A DNA stretch of 64,000 nt from Bacteroidota bacterium (GCA_016124585.1 WGNL01000011.1:62001-126000); one strand, 5' to 3'. Shown: positions 9,014 to 18,262, numbered from the stretch's first letter. Translations and numbers: made by a program. Notes: generated by a model not told the origin, from the letters alone.

Positions 9014-9970
9014 TCAACGCTTAAAAAGCGATTCCACAAAAGCCCGTTTGTTAAAAACCTGCAGCTTGTCCATGGATTCCCCAACACCGATGTACTTGAT
9101 GGGAATTTTAAACTGGTCTGAAATACCAATGGCAACACCACCTTTGGCAGTGCCGTCCAGTTTGGTCAATGCAAGACAGCTAACTTCCGTGGCAGCGGTG
9201 AATTGTTTGGCCTGTTCAATGGCATTTTGGCCAGTGGTTGCATCCAAAATCAACATCACATCATGCGGTGCATCCGGTAAGCATTTGCTGATGGAGCGCT
9301 TGATCTTGGTCAACTCGTTCATCAGGTTGATTTTCGTGTGAAGGCGGCCAGCAGTGTCAATTATGCATACATCGAGATTGTTTTTAAGCGCATAATCTAC
9401 GGTTTCATAAGCCACAGCGGCGGGGTCGGTATTCATACCTTTTGCATAAAAATGGCACCCAACCCGTTCAGACCAGATTTTCAACTGGTCAACGGCAGCT
9501 GCCCGGAATGTGTCACCTGCACCTATCACGACTTTTTGACCTGCCTTCGTAAATTGGTAGGCTAACTTGCCGATGGTCGTAGTTTTGCCCACACCATTTA
9601 CCCCGACGACCAACAACACATAGGGCTTTTTTACTGGAGGTGGCATGAAATCCTCCGTGTCCCCAGTATTGTTCTCTTCCAACAACTGAACGATTTCGTC
9701 TCGCATGATGCGGTCCAATTCGCTGGTATTCAGGTATTTATCACGCTTGACACGGTCTTCAATCCGGTCAATGATTTTGACGGTAGTCTCCAGACCTACA
9801 TCCGAAGCGATGAGGATGTTTTCGACTTCGTCAAGTACTTCCACGTCCACTGTTGATTTGCCAGCTACAGCTTTGCTCAGTTTATCGAAGAAGCCAGTTT
9901 TGGTTTTTTCAAGCCCTTGGTCTAGGTCTTGCTCTTTTTCCTTGGTGAAGAATTTTTTGAAAAAACTCAT
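9014..9970 (-). CDS. ftsY: signal recognition particle receptor FtsY
   Basis: 318 residues. The start is placed at ATG 9970 (MSFFKKFFTKEKEQDLDQ); the frame stays open upstream to 10060 but the extra 30 residues are encoded by low-complexity GAGGTATGAG DNA and are not FtsY-like. The N domain (about 15-95) is followed by the SRP-type GTPase G domain: GVNGVGKTTTIGKLA (P-loop), the DTFRAAAVDQL insertion box, DTAGRLHTK and TKLDGTAKGG, ending in GVGESMDKLQVF. The acidic A domain is almost absent, as in many Bacteroidota. With Ffh it delivers ribosome-nascent-chain complexes to SecYEG. Confidence 0.96.
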   Translation of the reverse strand: MSFFKKFFTKEKEQDLDQGLEKTKTGFFDKLSKAVAGKSTVDVEVLDEVENILIASDVGLETTVKIIDRIEDRVKRDKYLNTSELDRIMRDEIVQLLEENNTGDTEDFMPPPVKKPYVLLVVGVNGVGKTTTIGKLAYQFTKAGQKVVIGAGDTFRAAAVDQLKIWSERVGCHFYAKGMNTDPAAVAYETVDYALKNNLDVCIIDTAGRLHTKINLMNELTKIKRSISKCLPDAPHDVMLILDATTGQNAIEQAKQFTAATEVSCLALTKLDGTAKGGVAIGISDQFKIPIKYIGVGESMDKLQVFNKRAFVESLFKR

Positions 9971-10059
9971 TTTGTGAGGAATGAGGTATGAGACATGAGG
10001 TAGAACGGGTGTAGAATTAAGTTTACCCCTAATGCCAATACCAGTTTCGTGAAACGACA

Positions 10060-10094
10060 AAGGCTTTTCTTAAAGCAGGTTTAAGAAAAGCCTT
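10060..10094 (-). terminator. hairpin terminator of the rpmB-rpmG-DUF4295 operon
   Basis: Perfect 15-bp inverted repeat: AAGGCTTTTCTTAAA at 10060-10074 and its complement at 10080-10094, with a 5-base loop. It lies 33 bases beyond the stop of the DUF4295 gene on the minus strand. The T-run after it is weak. Confidence 0.65.
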
Positions 10095-10126
10095 CGAGAT
10101 TTATCGGCAAAATGGTGTGCGGAAAA

Positions 10127-10300
10127 TTACTTCTTCTCGAAGAACTCCTTCACCTTGTCTTTGTGAATCATCAATTCTTTGTAAGTGTACCTGCCTGTCT
10201 TAGGATCTTTGATACTCTTTACGACTTTAACGAAATCACGCCCAGAACCTACGTTGGCAGCACGTTGGGCAACTTTTGCGTTCTTTGATACTTTTGCCAT
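10127..10300 (-). CDS. DUF4295 family small basic protein
   Basis: 57 residues from ATG 10300 to TAA 10127-10129. The sequence begins MAKVSKNAKVAQRAANVGSG and continues with DFVKVVKSIKDPKTGRYTYK, ending KDKVKEFFEKK. It matches DUF4295, a small Lys-rich protein encoded almost invariably after rpmB and rpmG in Bacteroidota. Its position and charge suggest a ribosome-associated role, but none is established to my knowledge. It lies 66 bases after rpmG and ends the operon. Confidence 0.9.
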   Translation of the reverse strand: MAKVSKNAKVAQRAANVGSGRDFVKVVKSIKDPKTGRYTYKELMIHKDKVKEFFEKK

Positions 10301-10366
10301 GACTTACGGAATTGAAAATGTTGATATTTTTTTACTTCCCAAGAACAATACCACGTTCCAAAAAGA

Positions 10367-10555
10367 TTACTTAATCTCCCGGTGAATGGTAACTTTTTTC
10401 AGAAAAGGGTTGTATTTTTTTAATTCGAGGCGATCTGGTGTGTTCTTGCGATTTTTCTCCGTTACATAACGGGAAATTCCAGAAACATCCATCTTGCGCT
10501 GCTCGGTGCACTCCAAAGTAATGAGAATGCGATTTCCTTTGCTTTTCTTAGCCAT
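10367..10555 (-). CDS. rpmG: 50S ribosomal protein L33
   Basis: 62 residues: [40 protein letters not shown] and the terminal [15 protein letters not shown] are the standard L33 landmarks. It lacks the zinc-binding Cys pairs, so it is the zinc-independent form. It sits 44 bases downstream of rpmB on the same strand. Confidence 0.96.
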   Translation of the reverse strand: MAKKSKGNRILITLECTEQRKMDVSGISRYVTEKNRKNTPDRLELKKYNPFLKKVTIHREIK

Positions 10556-10599
10556 TTTATTTCAGTTATACTGTTTTTAAAACAGAATTGGTTCAAAAA

Positions 10600-10863
10600 T
10601 TAGCCTTTCTTTGGCGTGAGGGAGATATGCTGTGCGAAACCCCTTGCTTGCTGTTTTTTCAAGTAAGCTGACAAGCCGTGCTTGCTGATACTCCGAAGTG
10701 CTGTGTTGGAGACCTTAAGTACAATCCATTCGCCAGTTTCAGGGATGAAAAAGCGCTTCTTGAACAAGTTCGGCAAAAACCTACGGCGGGTCTTCCGGTT
10801 CGAGTGCGATACCGAATTACCGGATACCGGACGTTTTCCTGTTAATTCACAAACTCTTGACAT
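10600..10863 (-). CDS. rpmB: 50S ribosomal protein L28
   Basis: 87 residues. MSRVCELTGKRPVSGNSVSH, the NRKTRRRFLPNLFKKRF box and the C-terminal STKHGLSAYL-like segment (SISKHGLSAYLKK) identify L28. One Cys near the start is retained but the full zinc-ribbon set is absent. First gene of the rpmB-rpmG-DUF4295 operon; a tRNA-Arg gene lies 79 bases upstream on the same strand and may be co-transcribed. Confidence 0.96.
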   Translation of the reverse strand: MSRVCELTGKRPVSGNSVSHSNRKTRRRFLPNLFKKRFFIPETGEWIVLKVSNTALRSISKHGLSAYLKKQQARGFAQHISLTPKKG

Positions 10864-10942
10864 AATTTCTAAGTTTCGAGTTTCGAGTATTGAATTTCAA
10901 GTTGTTCCAACCCAAAACCCAAAACCCAAAACATTTTACACG

Positions 10943-11016
10943 TGACTCCGAGAGGACTCGAACCTCTAACCTTCTGATCCGTAGTCAGATGCTCTATCCA
11001 ATTGAGCCACGGAGCC
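10943..11016 (-). tRNA. tRNA-Arg (ACG)
   Basis: 74 bases folding as a cloverleaf on the minus strand. The acceptor stem GGCTCCG pairs with CGGAGTC (one G-T pair), discriminator A. The D arm starts TGGCTCAATTGGATAGAGCA. The anticodon stem TCTGA/TCAGA encloses loop CTACGGA with anticodon ACG. The T arm is AGAGGTTCGAGTCCTCT. CCA is not encoded. Confidence 0.96.
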
Positions 11017-11194
11017 ATTTTTGAACGATGCACCTAACCACTTTTTCATGAAAAGAAGTTCATCCTGTGCTCGTTTTTCTAGTTTTCAAAGTTCCAAAAA
11101 ACTATTTTTTTCGGAAGCGGCTGCAAAAATAGCGCTTTCAAGAACAAAGAAAAATTTTTTACCGAAAAAACTTTTTAATTGTTTCGTCAAGGGT

Positions 11195-12865
11195 TCAAAG
11201 TTTGACAAATTTCGCCGAAATCCCTTTCCCAAGGTCAAAAATATTGACAAAATAAGTGCCTGCTGCCCAGCCGCTCACGTCAATTTCTAAAATCTGAGGT
11301 TCAAAAGGCTTTGCTTGTTCAAGAATTTCATAGTGTATTTCTTGACCCAGTATGTTGAACACCCTAAATCGGAGCAACTGAAAATCCGCAATTGAATATT
11401 CCACAGTCAATTTGTCAGCTACAGGATTGGGGTAAACGCTGAAAATATCCCTTCCACCGATGTAATCTTCCTCGAAACTTCCAGCCTCTCGTTCTTTTTG
11501 CATTGCGATGCAGTAGCTGTGGAGGTATTTCATACTGTTGTAAACATCAAGCCTTCCACCAGTTGAAGTCCTGTTTTTTAAGTTTGGCAATTTGTCAACT
11601 CCCTTTAGTATGGCATCCCGTACCAATCGGGCGGCTGCGGCAGGGTCAGTCTCAGCAAGTTTGTCGAGGTCGGAACAAGGTAGGCTGTAAAGCAAGGCAA
11701 TTGCACCAGCCACGTGTGGGCAGGCAGCAGAAGCACCTGAGAATCCTGCTCGGTATTTTCCGTTGAGGTCGGTAGTTGGCATAGAGGAACCAGGAGCGGT
11801 TAGGTCAATTGTCTTTTTTCCATAGGCAACACCAGGCAGTTTTTGGTCAAGCGAATCAGAGGCTGTCACAGTAATCAGGTATTCACTAGCACAAGAGGAG
11901 GGCATGTCGCCAGTTTGGTCAATATCAAAATTATCATTTCTGGTAGCTACCACATTTAGCACGCCAAGAGCGCCTAAGGTATCGTACAATGAAGCCCAAA
12001 CAGGCTGGGTTGCACAATCAACTGGATCATCTAGGCCAAATGAACCATTGGTAGCTACAATAAATGCACCTTTTTCGCCACCGGTGTCATTGTAAAGCTC
12101 CCTCATCGTGATTGCATATTCAAGAGCTTTAATTACCGGACCAATGGAATTGAATCCATAATTAATATGAAGTGGCAATATTTTTATGTGCCAGTTTACC
12201 CCGCTTACACCTTCGTTGTTATCGCCTTCGGCTCCAATTACACCGAGCACGTTGGTGCCATGATTTGTGGTAAACGGGAAATACAGGCTATCCGCACTGA
12301 AATTCCAACCATACAGGTCGTCAACATATCCATTGCCATCGTTGTCCATGCCGTCTAGCAATTCATTGGGGTTATGCCAAATATTAGCTTGCAAATCTTG
12401 GTGCAAAAGGTCAAAACCCCCGTCTATCACCGCCGCAACGATTTCCTTCCCACTTGTCGTTGGGCCACCCTGAGCAAGCGACCAAACCTCCGGTAAGCGG
12501 ATTTTATCCAAATTCCACTGGGTAGGAAAAAGTGGGTCGTTGGGCACCGAATCCCTTCGGGGTTCTACTTTCAAATTCCAGCTAGCCGAAATTATTGCCT
12601 CGTCGTTGCGGAGCGACTCCAAACCCACCGTTTTTTCTTTATCACAGGTTTGTGAAAGCAGGTAAAATTGGAAACGCTCCGAAATAGTGCTTTCTAAGTT
12701 AAAATTTGCCTGCGGCCATTTGGCTTGGAGCCGCATGACAAGTCTGTTCGGCGATTCGCTTTTTTTCAATTGAACGATAATTTCCGAATGTTCGCACGGA
12801 GATTGCGTAGTTGCGAGCCCAAGTACAGGCAGGAGAAGTAGGATGGGATAGAGTAACGTTTTCAT
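11195..12865 (-). CDS. secreted S8 family (subtilisin-like) peptidase with T9SS sorting domain
   Basis: 556 residues from ATG 12865 (MKTLLYPILLLLPVLGLATT, signal peptide); eight further residues are possible from 12889. Residues about 25-105 resemble an inhibitor-I9-type propeptide (EIIVQLKKSESPN, SERFQFYLLSQ). The catalytic domain (about 115-455) has Asp148 in AAVIDGG, His202 in NHGTNVLG and Ser379 in GASAACPHVAGAIALL. DNDGNGYVDDLYGWNF is a probable calcium-binding insertion. The last about 80 residues form a type A sorting domain (VYPNPVADKLTVEY, GTYFVNIFD). It is a tandem paralogue of the gene at 12934-14616, in the same orientation. Confidence 0.93.
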   Translation of the reverse strand: MKTLLYPILLLLPVLGLATTQSPCEHSEIIVQLKKSESPNRLVMRLQAKWPQANFNLESTISERFQFYLLSQTCDKEKTVGLESLRNDEAIISASWNLKVEPRRDSVPNDPLFPTQWNLDKIRLPEVWSLAQGGPTTSGKEIVAAVIDGGFDLLHQDLQANIWHNPNELLDGMDNDGNGYVDDLYGWNFSADSLYFPFTTNHGTNVLGVIGAEGDNNEGVSGVNWHIKILPLHINYGFNSIGPVIKALEYAITMRELYNDTGGEKGAFIVATNGSFGLDDPVDCATQPVWASLYDTLGALGVLNVVATRNDNFDIDQTGDMPSSCASEYLITVTASDSLDQKLPGVAYGKKTIDLTAPGSSMPTTDLNGKYRAGFSGASAACPHVAGAIALLYSLPCSDLDKLAETDPAAAARLVRDAILKGVDKLPNLKNRTSTGGRLDVYNSMKYLHSYCIAMQKEREAGSFEEDYIGGRDIFSVYPNPVADKLTVEYSIADFQLLRFRVFNILGQEIHYEILEQAKPFEPQILEIDVSGWAAGTYFVNIFDLGKGISAKFVKL

Positions 12866-12933
12866 GAGCGTAATTTTTGGTTTTGACAATTGTCAAACCT
12901 GTTTAATTGTCTAAGCTGAGTTGGTCTGGAATA

Positions 12934-14616
12934 TTAAATTTTCACAAAGCTAACCGAAATCTTTTTAGTTAAATCAAACATGTTTACAATGTAAACGCCT
13001 GATGACCAATCTGTTACGTCAAGCACAATGGATTGGGGTTCAAATGGTTTGGGGGTGGCGTCAAGGTCAATCGTCATTTCCTGACCCAACATGTTGAACA
13101 CACGGATTTTTACATCCTTGAAATCAACGTTGCCGTAATCAATCGAAATCAAATCAGAAGTTGGATTGGGCGTCACTCGGATTAGCCCTTTTTTGTCGAT
13201 GTACAATTCCTTAAAATTGCCTTCTTCCCGTTCTGGTGCACGGCTAATGCAATAGGCATGGAGGTATTTCATGGCTTCGTAAACATTCAGCCTGCCGCCA
13301 GAAACGGTTTCTTTGGCAAGGCTAGGTACGGCATCTGTGTTTTCCAAGACGGCATTCCGAATGAGCAGGGCACACTCAGCAGGAGCGGACAAAGCCAGAG
13401 AATCTAGTTCGGTGCAAGGCAAGCTGTACAATAGGGCTACTGACCCCGCTACATGCGGACATGCCGCTGAAGTGCCGCTGAAATCCTGCCTGAAAGTACT
13501 GTTCGTATTTGCAGTAGCTATGCCTTGACCGGGGGCGCCAAGGTCAATGCTTTCAAAGCCGTAGGCCGCACCATTTGCTCGCTTATCATCCTGCCCTGTA
13601 TTGGTCACTGATAGAAGATATGGGCTCGTACAGCTTGTGGGAATATCACCGACCACGTCCACATCCCAATCGCCATTAGCGGTAGCGGCCACGCTAAGCA
13701 CCCCAGCTTGTCCCAGCACATCGTACAATGAACCCCAGACAGGTTGCTCAATACATTTCACTTGGTCTATGCCAAAGGAGCCATTGGTCACCACAACGAA
13801 AGCTCCCTTCTCTCCATTTGTTTGGTTGTATAATTCCCGTTGGTCCAGCACATAATTGAAGGCAGAAATGACTTCATCCACATACTCAACAGCCAGATAC
13901 ATAAGCTTCACGTTCCAATTGATACCTGAAATGCCAATTCCGTTGTTCCCACTAGCTCCAATTATGCCACTGACCGAAGTGCCATGCTTTTCGACCGTGA
14001 AAATGGGGGAGTTTGCCCTGAAGTTCCAACCATACACGTCATCGGTGAAGCCATTGCCATCGTTGTCAATGCCATCATTGGGTATTTCAGCGGTATTTTT
14101 CCATGAATTGCCTAAGAGGTCAGGGTGGCTGATGTCAAAGCCTTTGTCAAGCACAGCTACCACGATTTCACGGCCAGTAGCGGAGGTGCCACCAGTGGAT
14201 ATTTCCCAAACTTTTGGCGCTCCAATGCGCTCCATACTCCATTGGGTATTGTAAAGTTCATCGTTCGGGATGCTGTCACGAAAGGTGATGGGGGCATTCC
14301 AAGATGCGGATACGACTTCCGGTTTGTTTTTGATGAAATCAATAAATGCTTGGCGGTCAATTATTTTGGAAGCGCTGAGGAGGTAAATATGAAATCGCTC
14401 GGATAGCGTTTTTTCAATTGTTATTTGCTTCGCAAATTGGCAGGAAATGTTGGCGTTGTCTATAAAAACGGACGGATTGGTTCCGCTTTGAAGCTGGACA
14501 ACTATTTCATCAAGCTTTTGACTGGTAACCTGTGGCTGTAAAGCAAAATTTGCTTGCGAAAAAGCAAACAGTCCATGAAGCATGAACAAGGTAGCGATGG
14601 GATAAAATAGTTTCAT
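12934..14616 (-). CDS. secreted S8 family (subtilisin-like) peptidase with T9SS sorting domain, paralogue
   Basis: 560 residues. Signal peptide MKLFYPIATLFMLHGLFAFS. Layout as in its neighbour: propeptide (about 25-110, TLSERFHIYLLSAS), catalytic domain with Asp157 in VAVLDKG, His211 in KHGTSVSGIIGASG and Ser383 in GTSAACPHVAGSVALL, a Ca-loop-like DNDGNGFTDDVYGWNF, and a sorting domain (RVTPNPTSDLISIDY, GVYIVNMFDLTK). The two genes share most of their length with the same insertions, so they look like a fairly old tandem duplication. The receptor-like gene at 14620 ends just three bases before this start, suggesting one operon. Confidence 0.93.
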   Translation of the reverse strand: MKLFYPIATLFMLHGLFAFSQANFALQPQVTSQKLDEIVVQLQSGTNPSVFIDNANISCQFAKQITIEKTLSERFHIYLLSASKIIDRQAFIDFIKNKPEVVSASWNAPITFRDSIPNDELYNTQWSMERIGAPKVWEISTGGTSATGREIVVAVLDKGFDISHPDLLGNSWKNTAEIPNDGIDNDGNGFTDDVYGWNFRANSPIFTVEKHGTSVSGIIGASGNNGIGISGINWNVKLMYLAVEYVDEVISAFNYVLDQRELYNQTNGEKGAFVVVTNGSFGIDQVKCIEQPVWGSLYDVLGQAGVLSVAATANGDWDVDVVGDIPTSCTSPYLLSVTNTGQDDKRANGAAYGFESIDLGAPGQGIATANTNSTFRQDFSGTSAACPHVAGSVALLYSLPCTELDSLALSAPAECALLIRNAVLENTDAVPSLAKETVSGGRLNVYEAMKYLHAYCISRAPEREEGNFKELYIDKKGLIRVTPNPTSDLISIDYGNVDFKDVKIRVFNMLGQEMTIDLDATPKPFEPQSIVLDVTDWSSGVYIVNMFDLTKKISVSFVKI

Positions 14617-14619
14617 AAC

Positions 14620-15435
14620 TTATTTTTTGAGCGAATTAATTAATTCATTACGCAAGCTAACCAAATATGGCACAGCCTGCAACATACGGTTGCCATACCA
14701 AGAAAACAACTCACCGTCAACAAGTTTTACGACTGCCAAAGGACAAAGTTGTTTAATTTCCTCAAAATGCTTTTCCTTGAACGGATACGGTTCAGAAGAA
14801 AGCATGACCACATCTGGATTCAAGGAAGCAAGCTCCTCCAACGTGATTTCCGGGTAGCGTGTTTTGGCGTTAAAAATATTTGTGAAACCTGCCTGCTCCA
14901 ACATGTTATCTATGAATGTATTGCTGCCAACGGCCATCCACGGGCGGTACCAAATGAGGTAAGCCACTTTAATAGAGGAATTGGCATTGACGGGTGCTAC
15001 CGAAGACACAAGTGAATGGAAGGCAGAGGCTATTCGGTTGGCAAGTGCACTTGCTTTTTCTGATGTCCCAGTTATTTCCCCAACTGATTTTATCATGCCC
15101 AAAGCATCTTCTAAAGTCGAAATGTCGCTGGCCCAAACTGGGTAAATTGCCTGCAACTGTTCAATTTGTGAGCGGTCGTTTTCCTCTTTGTTGGCGATGA
15201 TTAGGTCTGGCTTAAGCGCAGCAATTTTTTCGAAACTCACATTTTTAGTGCCTCCAACTTGGGTTTTTGAGCGGTATTTTTCTTTGGGGTGGACGCAAAA
15301 TTTGGTCACTCCAACCACCTCGTCTTCTAGGCCAAGACCAAACAGAAGTTCGGTCTGAGAGGGCACAAGTGAGATGATGCGCTTCGGGTTTGCGTCTAGC
15401 TGGATGGTATGTTCAATTTGGTCGGTAAATGTCAT
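14620..15435 (-). CDS. helical-backbone metal/cobalamin receptor-like protein (BtuF family)
   Basis: 271 residues. MTFTDQIEHTIQLDANPKRI followed by SLVPSQTELLFGLGLEDEVV is the hallmark start of class III periplasmic-binding proteins (BtuF/FhuD/TroA-like). Further family features are KPDLIIANKEEN, PVWASDISTLEDALGMI, ASLNPDVVMLSSEPYPF and a terminal LFSWYGNRMLQAVPYL. No signal peptide is visible from this start, which is usual for this Bacteroidota subfamily. No ABC permease or ATPase lies nearby, so its transport partner and ligand are unknown. The -7 box lies so close to the start codon that the mRNA may be leaderless. Confidence 0.82.
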   Translation of the reverse strand: MTFTDQIEHTIQLDANPKRIISLVPSQTELLFGLGLEDEVVGVTKFCVHPKEKYRSKTQVGGTKNVSFEKIAALKPDLIIANKEENDRSQIEQLQAIYPVWASDISTLEDALGMIKSVGEITGTSEKASALANRIASAFHSLVSSVAPVNANSSIKVAYLIWYRPWMAVGSNTFIDNMLEQAGFTNIFNAKTRYPEITLEELASLNPDVVMLSSEPYPFKEKHFEEIKQLCPLAVVKLVDGELFSWYGNRMLQAVPYLVSLRNELINSLKK

Positions 15436-15440
15436 TTTCG

Positions 15441-15448
15441 CAAATATA
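15441..15448 (-). promoter_or_regulatory. -7 box immediately before the BtuF-like gene
   Basis: On the minus strand TATATTTG is a perfect TAnnTTTG box, ending only 5 bases before ATG 15435. Transcription normally starts about 5-8 bases downstream of this box, which would coincide with the start codon. Confidence 0.5.
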
Positions 15449-15502
15449 ACTAAGTGTCTAGTTCTTTTTTACCTTCGCTGCATCACCTTTTTTGCTTCAA
15501 AA

Positions 15503-17437
15503 ATGAGCAACAACATTGCCACTCGCATTTATGATTTTTTGAAAAACTACCAGCCGTTCAACCTGCTGGAACGAGAGGTGCTGCTGCAAGTTTCAGCCAA
15601 TGTTGTGGTAAAATACTATCAGCAGGGACAGGAATTGTTTCATCAGGATGGTGACCCAGGTGCTTACTTTTTTGTAGTACGGGAAGGGGCAATCATGTTG
15701 TTTAAAGAAGAAAACGGCAAGGAAATCTTGGTGGATGAGTGCGGTGAGGGCGACTTGTTTGGCATGAGGCCGCTACTGGCTGGGCAGAACTATGCCTTCA
15801 CGGGCAAGGCAGAGGAAGAATCGTTGGTATATGCCATTCCCATCAGTGTTTTCAAACCTATTTTGAAGGGAAACCCGAAAGTGACTTGGTACCTCGCCAA
15901 ACACCTCGCAACGGATGCTGGCCGCAATTTTGCCAACCTGCACAAAGGCCACCTTTTTTTAGACCAAGATAAGTACCTCGATGGTCAGTTCAGGCTCGTA
16001 GAAATACAATCGCTGGAAACAAGCAAAAAGCCTGTGACCTGCCCGCCGACCTGCTCGATTCGAGATGCAGCTGTGATAATGACCAAGCATCGGGTTAGCA
16101 GTATTATTGTCGTGGACGAGGAGGGGCGCCCCGTTGGTATCGTGACAGATTTGGACTTTCGGAGCAAGGTAGTCACAGGAAAATTCGAGGCAACAGAGAC
16201 TGTCGCAGCGCTGATGAGTAGCCCAGTGATTACAGTCGGTGCCGAGGTGACGGTGGCCGACGTGCAAATAGAAATGGTTCGCCGCCGCATTCATCACCTC
16301 TGCGTGACGGAAGACGGTACTCCCCATACCAAGGTGCTCGGCGTCCTGAGCGAACATGACCTCTTAGTGATTCAAGGCAACAACCCCGCTGTATTGGTTC
16401 GGGAAATTTTGCGGAGCAAAACTGCCTTGGAATTGCGCCGAATCCGGGAGCGTTCTGAGCGGTTGTTGGAGAAATATATTTACCAAGAGGTCAGCATTTC
16501 CTACATCTGCAACATCATGTCCGAGGTGAACGATACGCTCGTGCGCAGGGCCATTGAACTGGGGATGGAAGATTTGGAACAAGAAGGCCAGCCAAGAACC
16601 GAAGTGCCATTCGCTTGGTTGACGCTTGGCAGTGGCGGCCGAAAGGAGCAACTCTTGCGCACCGACCAAGACAATGCCTTAGTGTTCGCTGATGTGCCTG
16701 AGATGGATTTGGAGAAAACACAAAACTATTTTCTGGCCCTGTCTGAACGGGTGACGAAAATGCTGTACGATATTGGCTTTGATTATTGCCCCGGCAAAAT
16801 GATGGCCAGCAACCCACTCTGGTGCAAGTCTCTGACTTCTTGGAAGCGCCAGTTTGCGAATTGGATGCTCACGCCGGACCCTCAGCACATCCGTTATTGC
16901 ACTATTTTCATTGACTATCGTCCGGTGTACGGAGATGAGGCGCTGACGGATTTATTGACCCAGCATATTTTCGATGTGGTGGAACATAATCCCGGCTTCC
17001 TGTCGCACATGGCCAAAAGCACGGTAGAGAATCCGCCACCGCTGAGCTTTTTCCGCAATTTCGTGGTGGAGGCCAGCGGAGAACACAAGGACAATTTTGA
17101 CATCAAAAAAAGGGCAATGATACCCCTGGCAGATGCTGCTAGGGTGTTGATTCTGGATGCCAAAGTGGGCAAAATCAACAACACGTTCCAGCGATTTGAA
17201 AAACTGGCGGAACTGGAGGAACAGAACCGGGAGCTGTTCGAATCTGCGGCAGAAGCTTATGAAATACTGATTCGATACCGCACCTTGCAGGGTTTGAAAA
17301 ACAAAAGTTCTGGCCGTTTTTTCAAACCTGCCGAACTTACCAAAATGGAACGACTGAACCTGAAGAACACTTTTCGACCGATTGATGAATTGATTTCACT
17401 GCTTACGCTCCGTTATCAGATTGGTTATTTGCGGTAA
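15503..17437 (+). CDS. CNMP-binding/CBS/DUF294 nucleotidyltransferase-like signalling protein
   Basis: 644 residues from ATG 15503 (MSNNIATRIYDFLKNYQPFN); the frame is open 43 codons upstream but this start fits the family. Domains in order: cyclic-nucleotide-binding (about 15-135, GDPGAYFFVVREGAIML, GEGDLFGMRPLL); a CBS pair (about 165-300, HRVSSIIVVDEEGRPVGI and RRRIHHLCVTEDGTP); DUF294, a GlnD-like nucleotidyltransferase (about 330-470, GSGGRKEQLLRTDQDNALVF); and a C-terminal helical substrate-binding domain (about 495-640). The family is thought to be a sensor that transfers or binds nucleotides; the substrate is unknown. It is divergent from the BtuF-like gene and followed 81 bases later by a membrane protein gene. 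Confidence 0.9.
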   Translation: MSNNIATRIYDFLKNYQPFNLLEREVLLQVSANVVVKYYQQGQELFHQDGDPGAYFFVVREGAIMLFKEENGKEILVDECGEGDLFGMRPLLAGQNYAFTGKAEEESLVYAIPISVFKPILKGNPKVTWYLAKHLATDAGRNFANLHKGHLFLDQDKYLDGQFRLVEIQSLETSKKPVTCPPTCSIRDAAVIMTKHRVSSIIVVDEEGRPVGIVTDLDFRSKVVTGKFEATETVAALMSSPVITVGAEVTVADVQIEMVRRRIHHLCVTEDGTPHTKVLGVLSEHDLLVIQGNNPAVLVREILRSKTALELRRIRERSERLLEKYIYQEVSISYICNIMSEVNDTLVRRAIELGMEDLEQEGQPRTEVPFAWLTLGSGGRKEQLLRTDQDNALVFADVPEMDLEKTQNYFLALSERVTKMLYDIGFDYCPGKMMASNPLWCKSLTSWKRQFANWMLTPDPQHIRYCTIFIDYRPVYGDEALTDLLTQHIFDVVEHNPGFLSHMAKSTVENPPPLSFFRNFVVEASGEHKDNFDIKKRAMIPLADAARVLILDAKVGKINNTFQRFEKLAELEEQNRELFESAAEAYEILIRYRTLQGLKNKSSGRFFKPAELTKMERLNLKNTFRPIDELISLLTLRYQIGYLR

Positions 17438-17518
17438 TTTCATGCTTTGTTCCCACTCTGATTTTTTACCGAAAAAATAGTATTTTGGCTGTTCTTCAAG
17501 CTTCAAAATATTGCCCAA

Positions 17519-18253
17519 ATGCAGCCATCCATTTACCGAAATCCATCCATTGACTTTTTTGGCCTTCGGGTTGATGAACCCATCACGATGCTCACCGACT
17601 TACTGGTGACTGTAGTTTGTTGGTTTGCTTTTCGCCAATTGGGCAAAATGCGACATCCGCTTCCCGTCGGCAAAGGCTCCATCCATCGCCTGCTTCGGGG
17701 CTATTTTTTGACGATGGGAATGGCCACATTGTTGGGCGGGCTCATTGGCCACAGCTTCAATTACGCACTAGGTATCCATTGGAAAATTCCCGGCTGGTAC
17801 ATCAGCATGTTTTCGGTTGCCTTTTTGGAGCGGGCTTCCATTTTTCATACATTCCCACTGATACGTCCCAGATTAGCTCAGTTTTTTGCCGTCCTCAATA
17901 TTGTGGAGCTGTTGTTTTTCCTCATTATTTCGGTCGCTACCATGAATTTTTACTTCGTCATGGGACATGCTGCTTACGGCATCCTGATAGTTACGGGCGG
18001 CTTCCAAGGATTTGTTTTTTTCAAAACCCGTCATGAGGGGAGCAAGCAATTTTTGAGAGGTGTGATCACGGCCACCATTGGGGCGCTTTTCTTCGTAAAT
18101 GAGTGGGCGATCGGCGTTTGGTTCAACCACATGGACATAGCCCACGTGACAATGGCACTCGGCTGTTGGTTTTTTTATTTGGGAGGTAAAAAAATTGTGG
18201 AAAAACCGCTTGAATCCGCAACTGAGAGCACTGAGCTTACTCCTCAGTCTTAA
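17519..18253 (+). CDS. seven-helix membrane protein (DUF6962-like), function unknown
   Basis: 244 residues with about seven hydrophobic helices: ITMLTDLLVTVVCWFAF, GYFLTMGMATLLGGLIG, WYISMFSVAFLER, FFAVLNIVELLFFLIIS, FVMGHAAYGILIVTGGF, GVITATIGALFFVNEW and AHVTMALGCWFFYLGG. The pattern of His, Asp and Trp at helix ends (GHSFNYALGIHW, NHMDIAH) could bind metal or haem, but that is only a suggestion. It resembles a conserved Bacteroidota membrane family; I do not know a function. It lies behind the DUF294 gene on the same strand and converges with the YihY-like gene, 9 bases apart. Confidence 0.75.
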   Translation: MQPSIYRNPSIDFFGLRVDEPITMLTDLLVTVVCWFAFRQLGKMRHPLPVGKGSIHRLLRGYFLTMGMATLLGGLIGHSFNYALGIHWKIPGWYISMFSVAFLERASIFHTFPLIRPRLAQFFAVLNIVELLFFLIISVATMNFYFVMGHAAYGILIVTGGFQGFVFFKTRHEGSKQFLRGVITATIGALFFVNEWAIGVWFNHMDIAHVTMALGCWFFYLGGKKIVEKPLESATESTELTPQS

Positions 18254-18262
18254 ATCGCTTAA

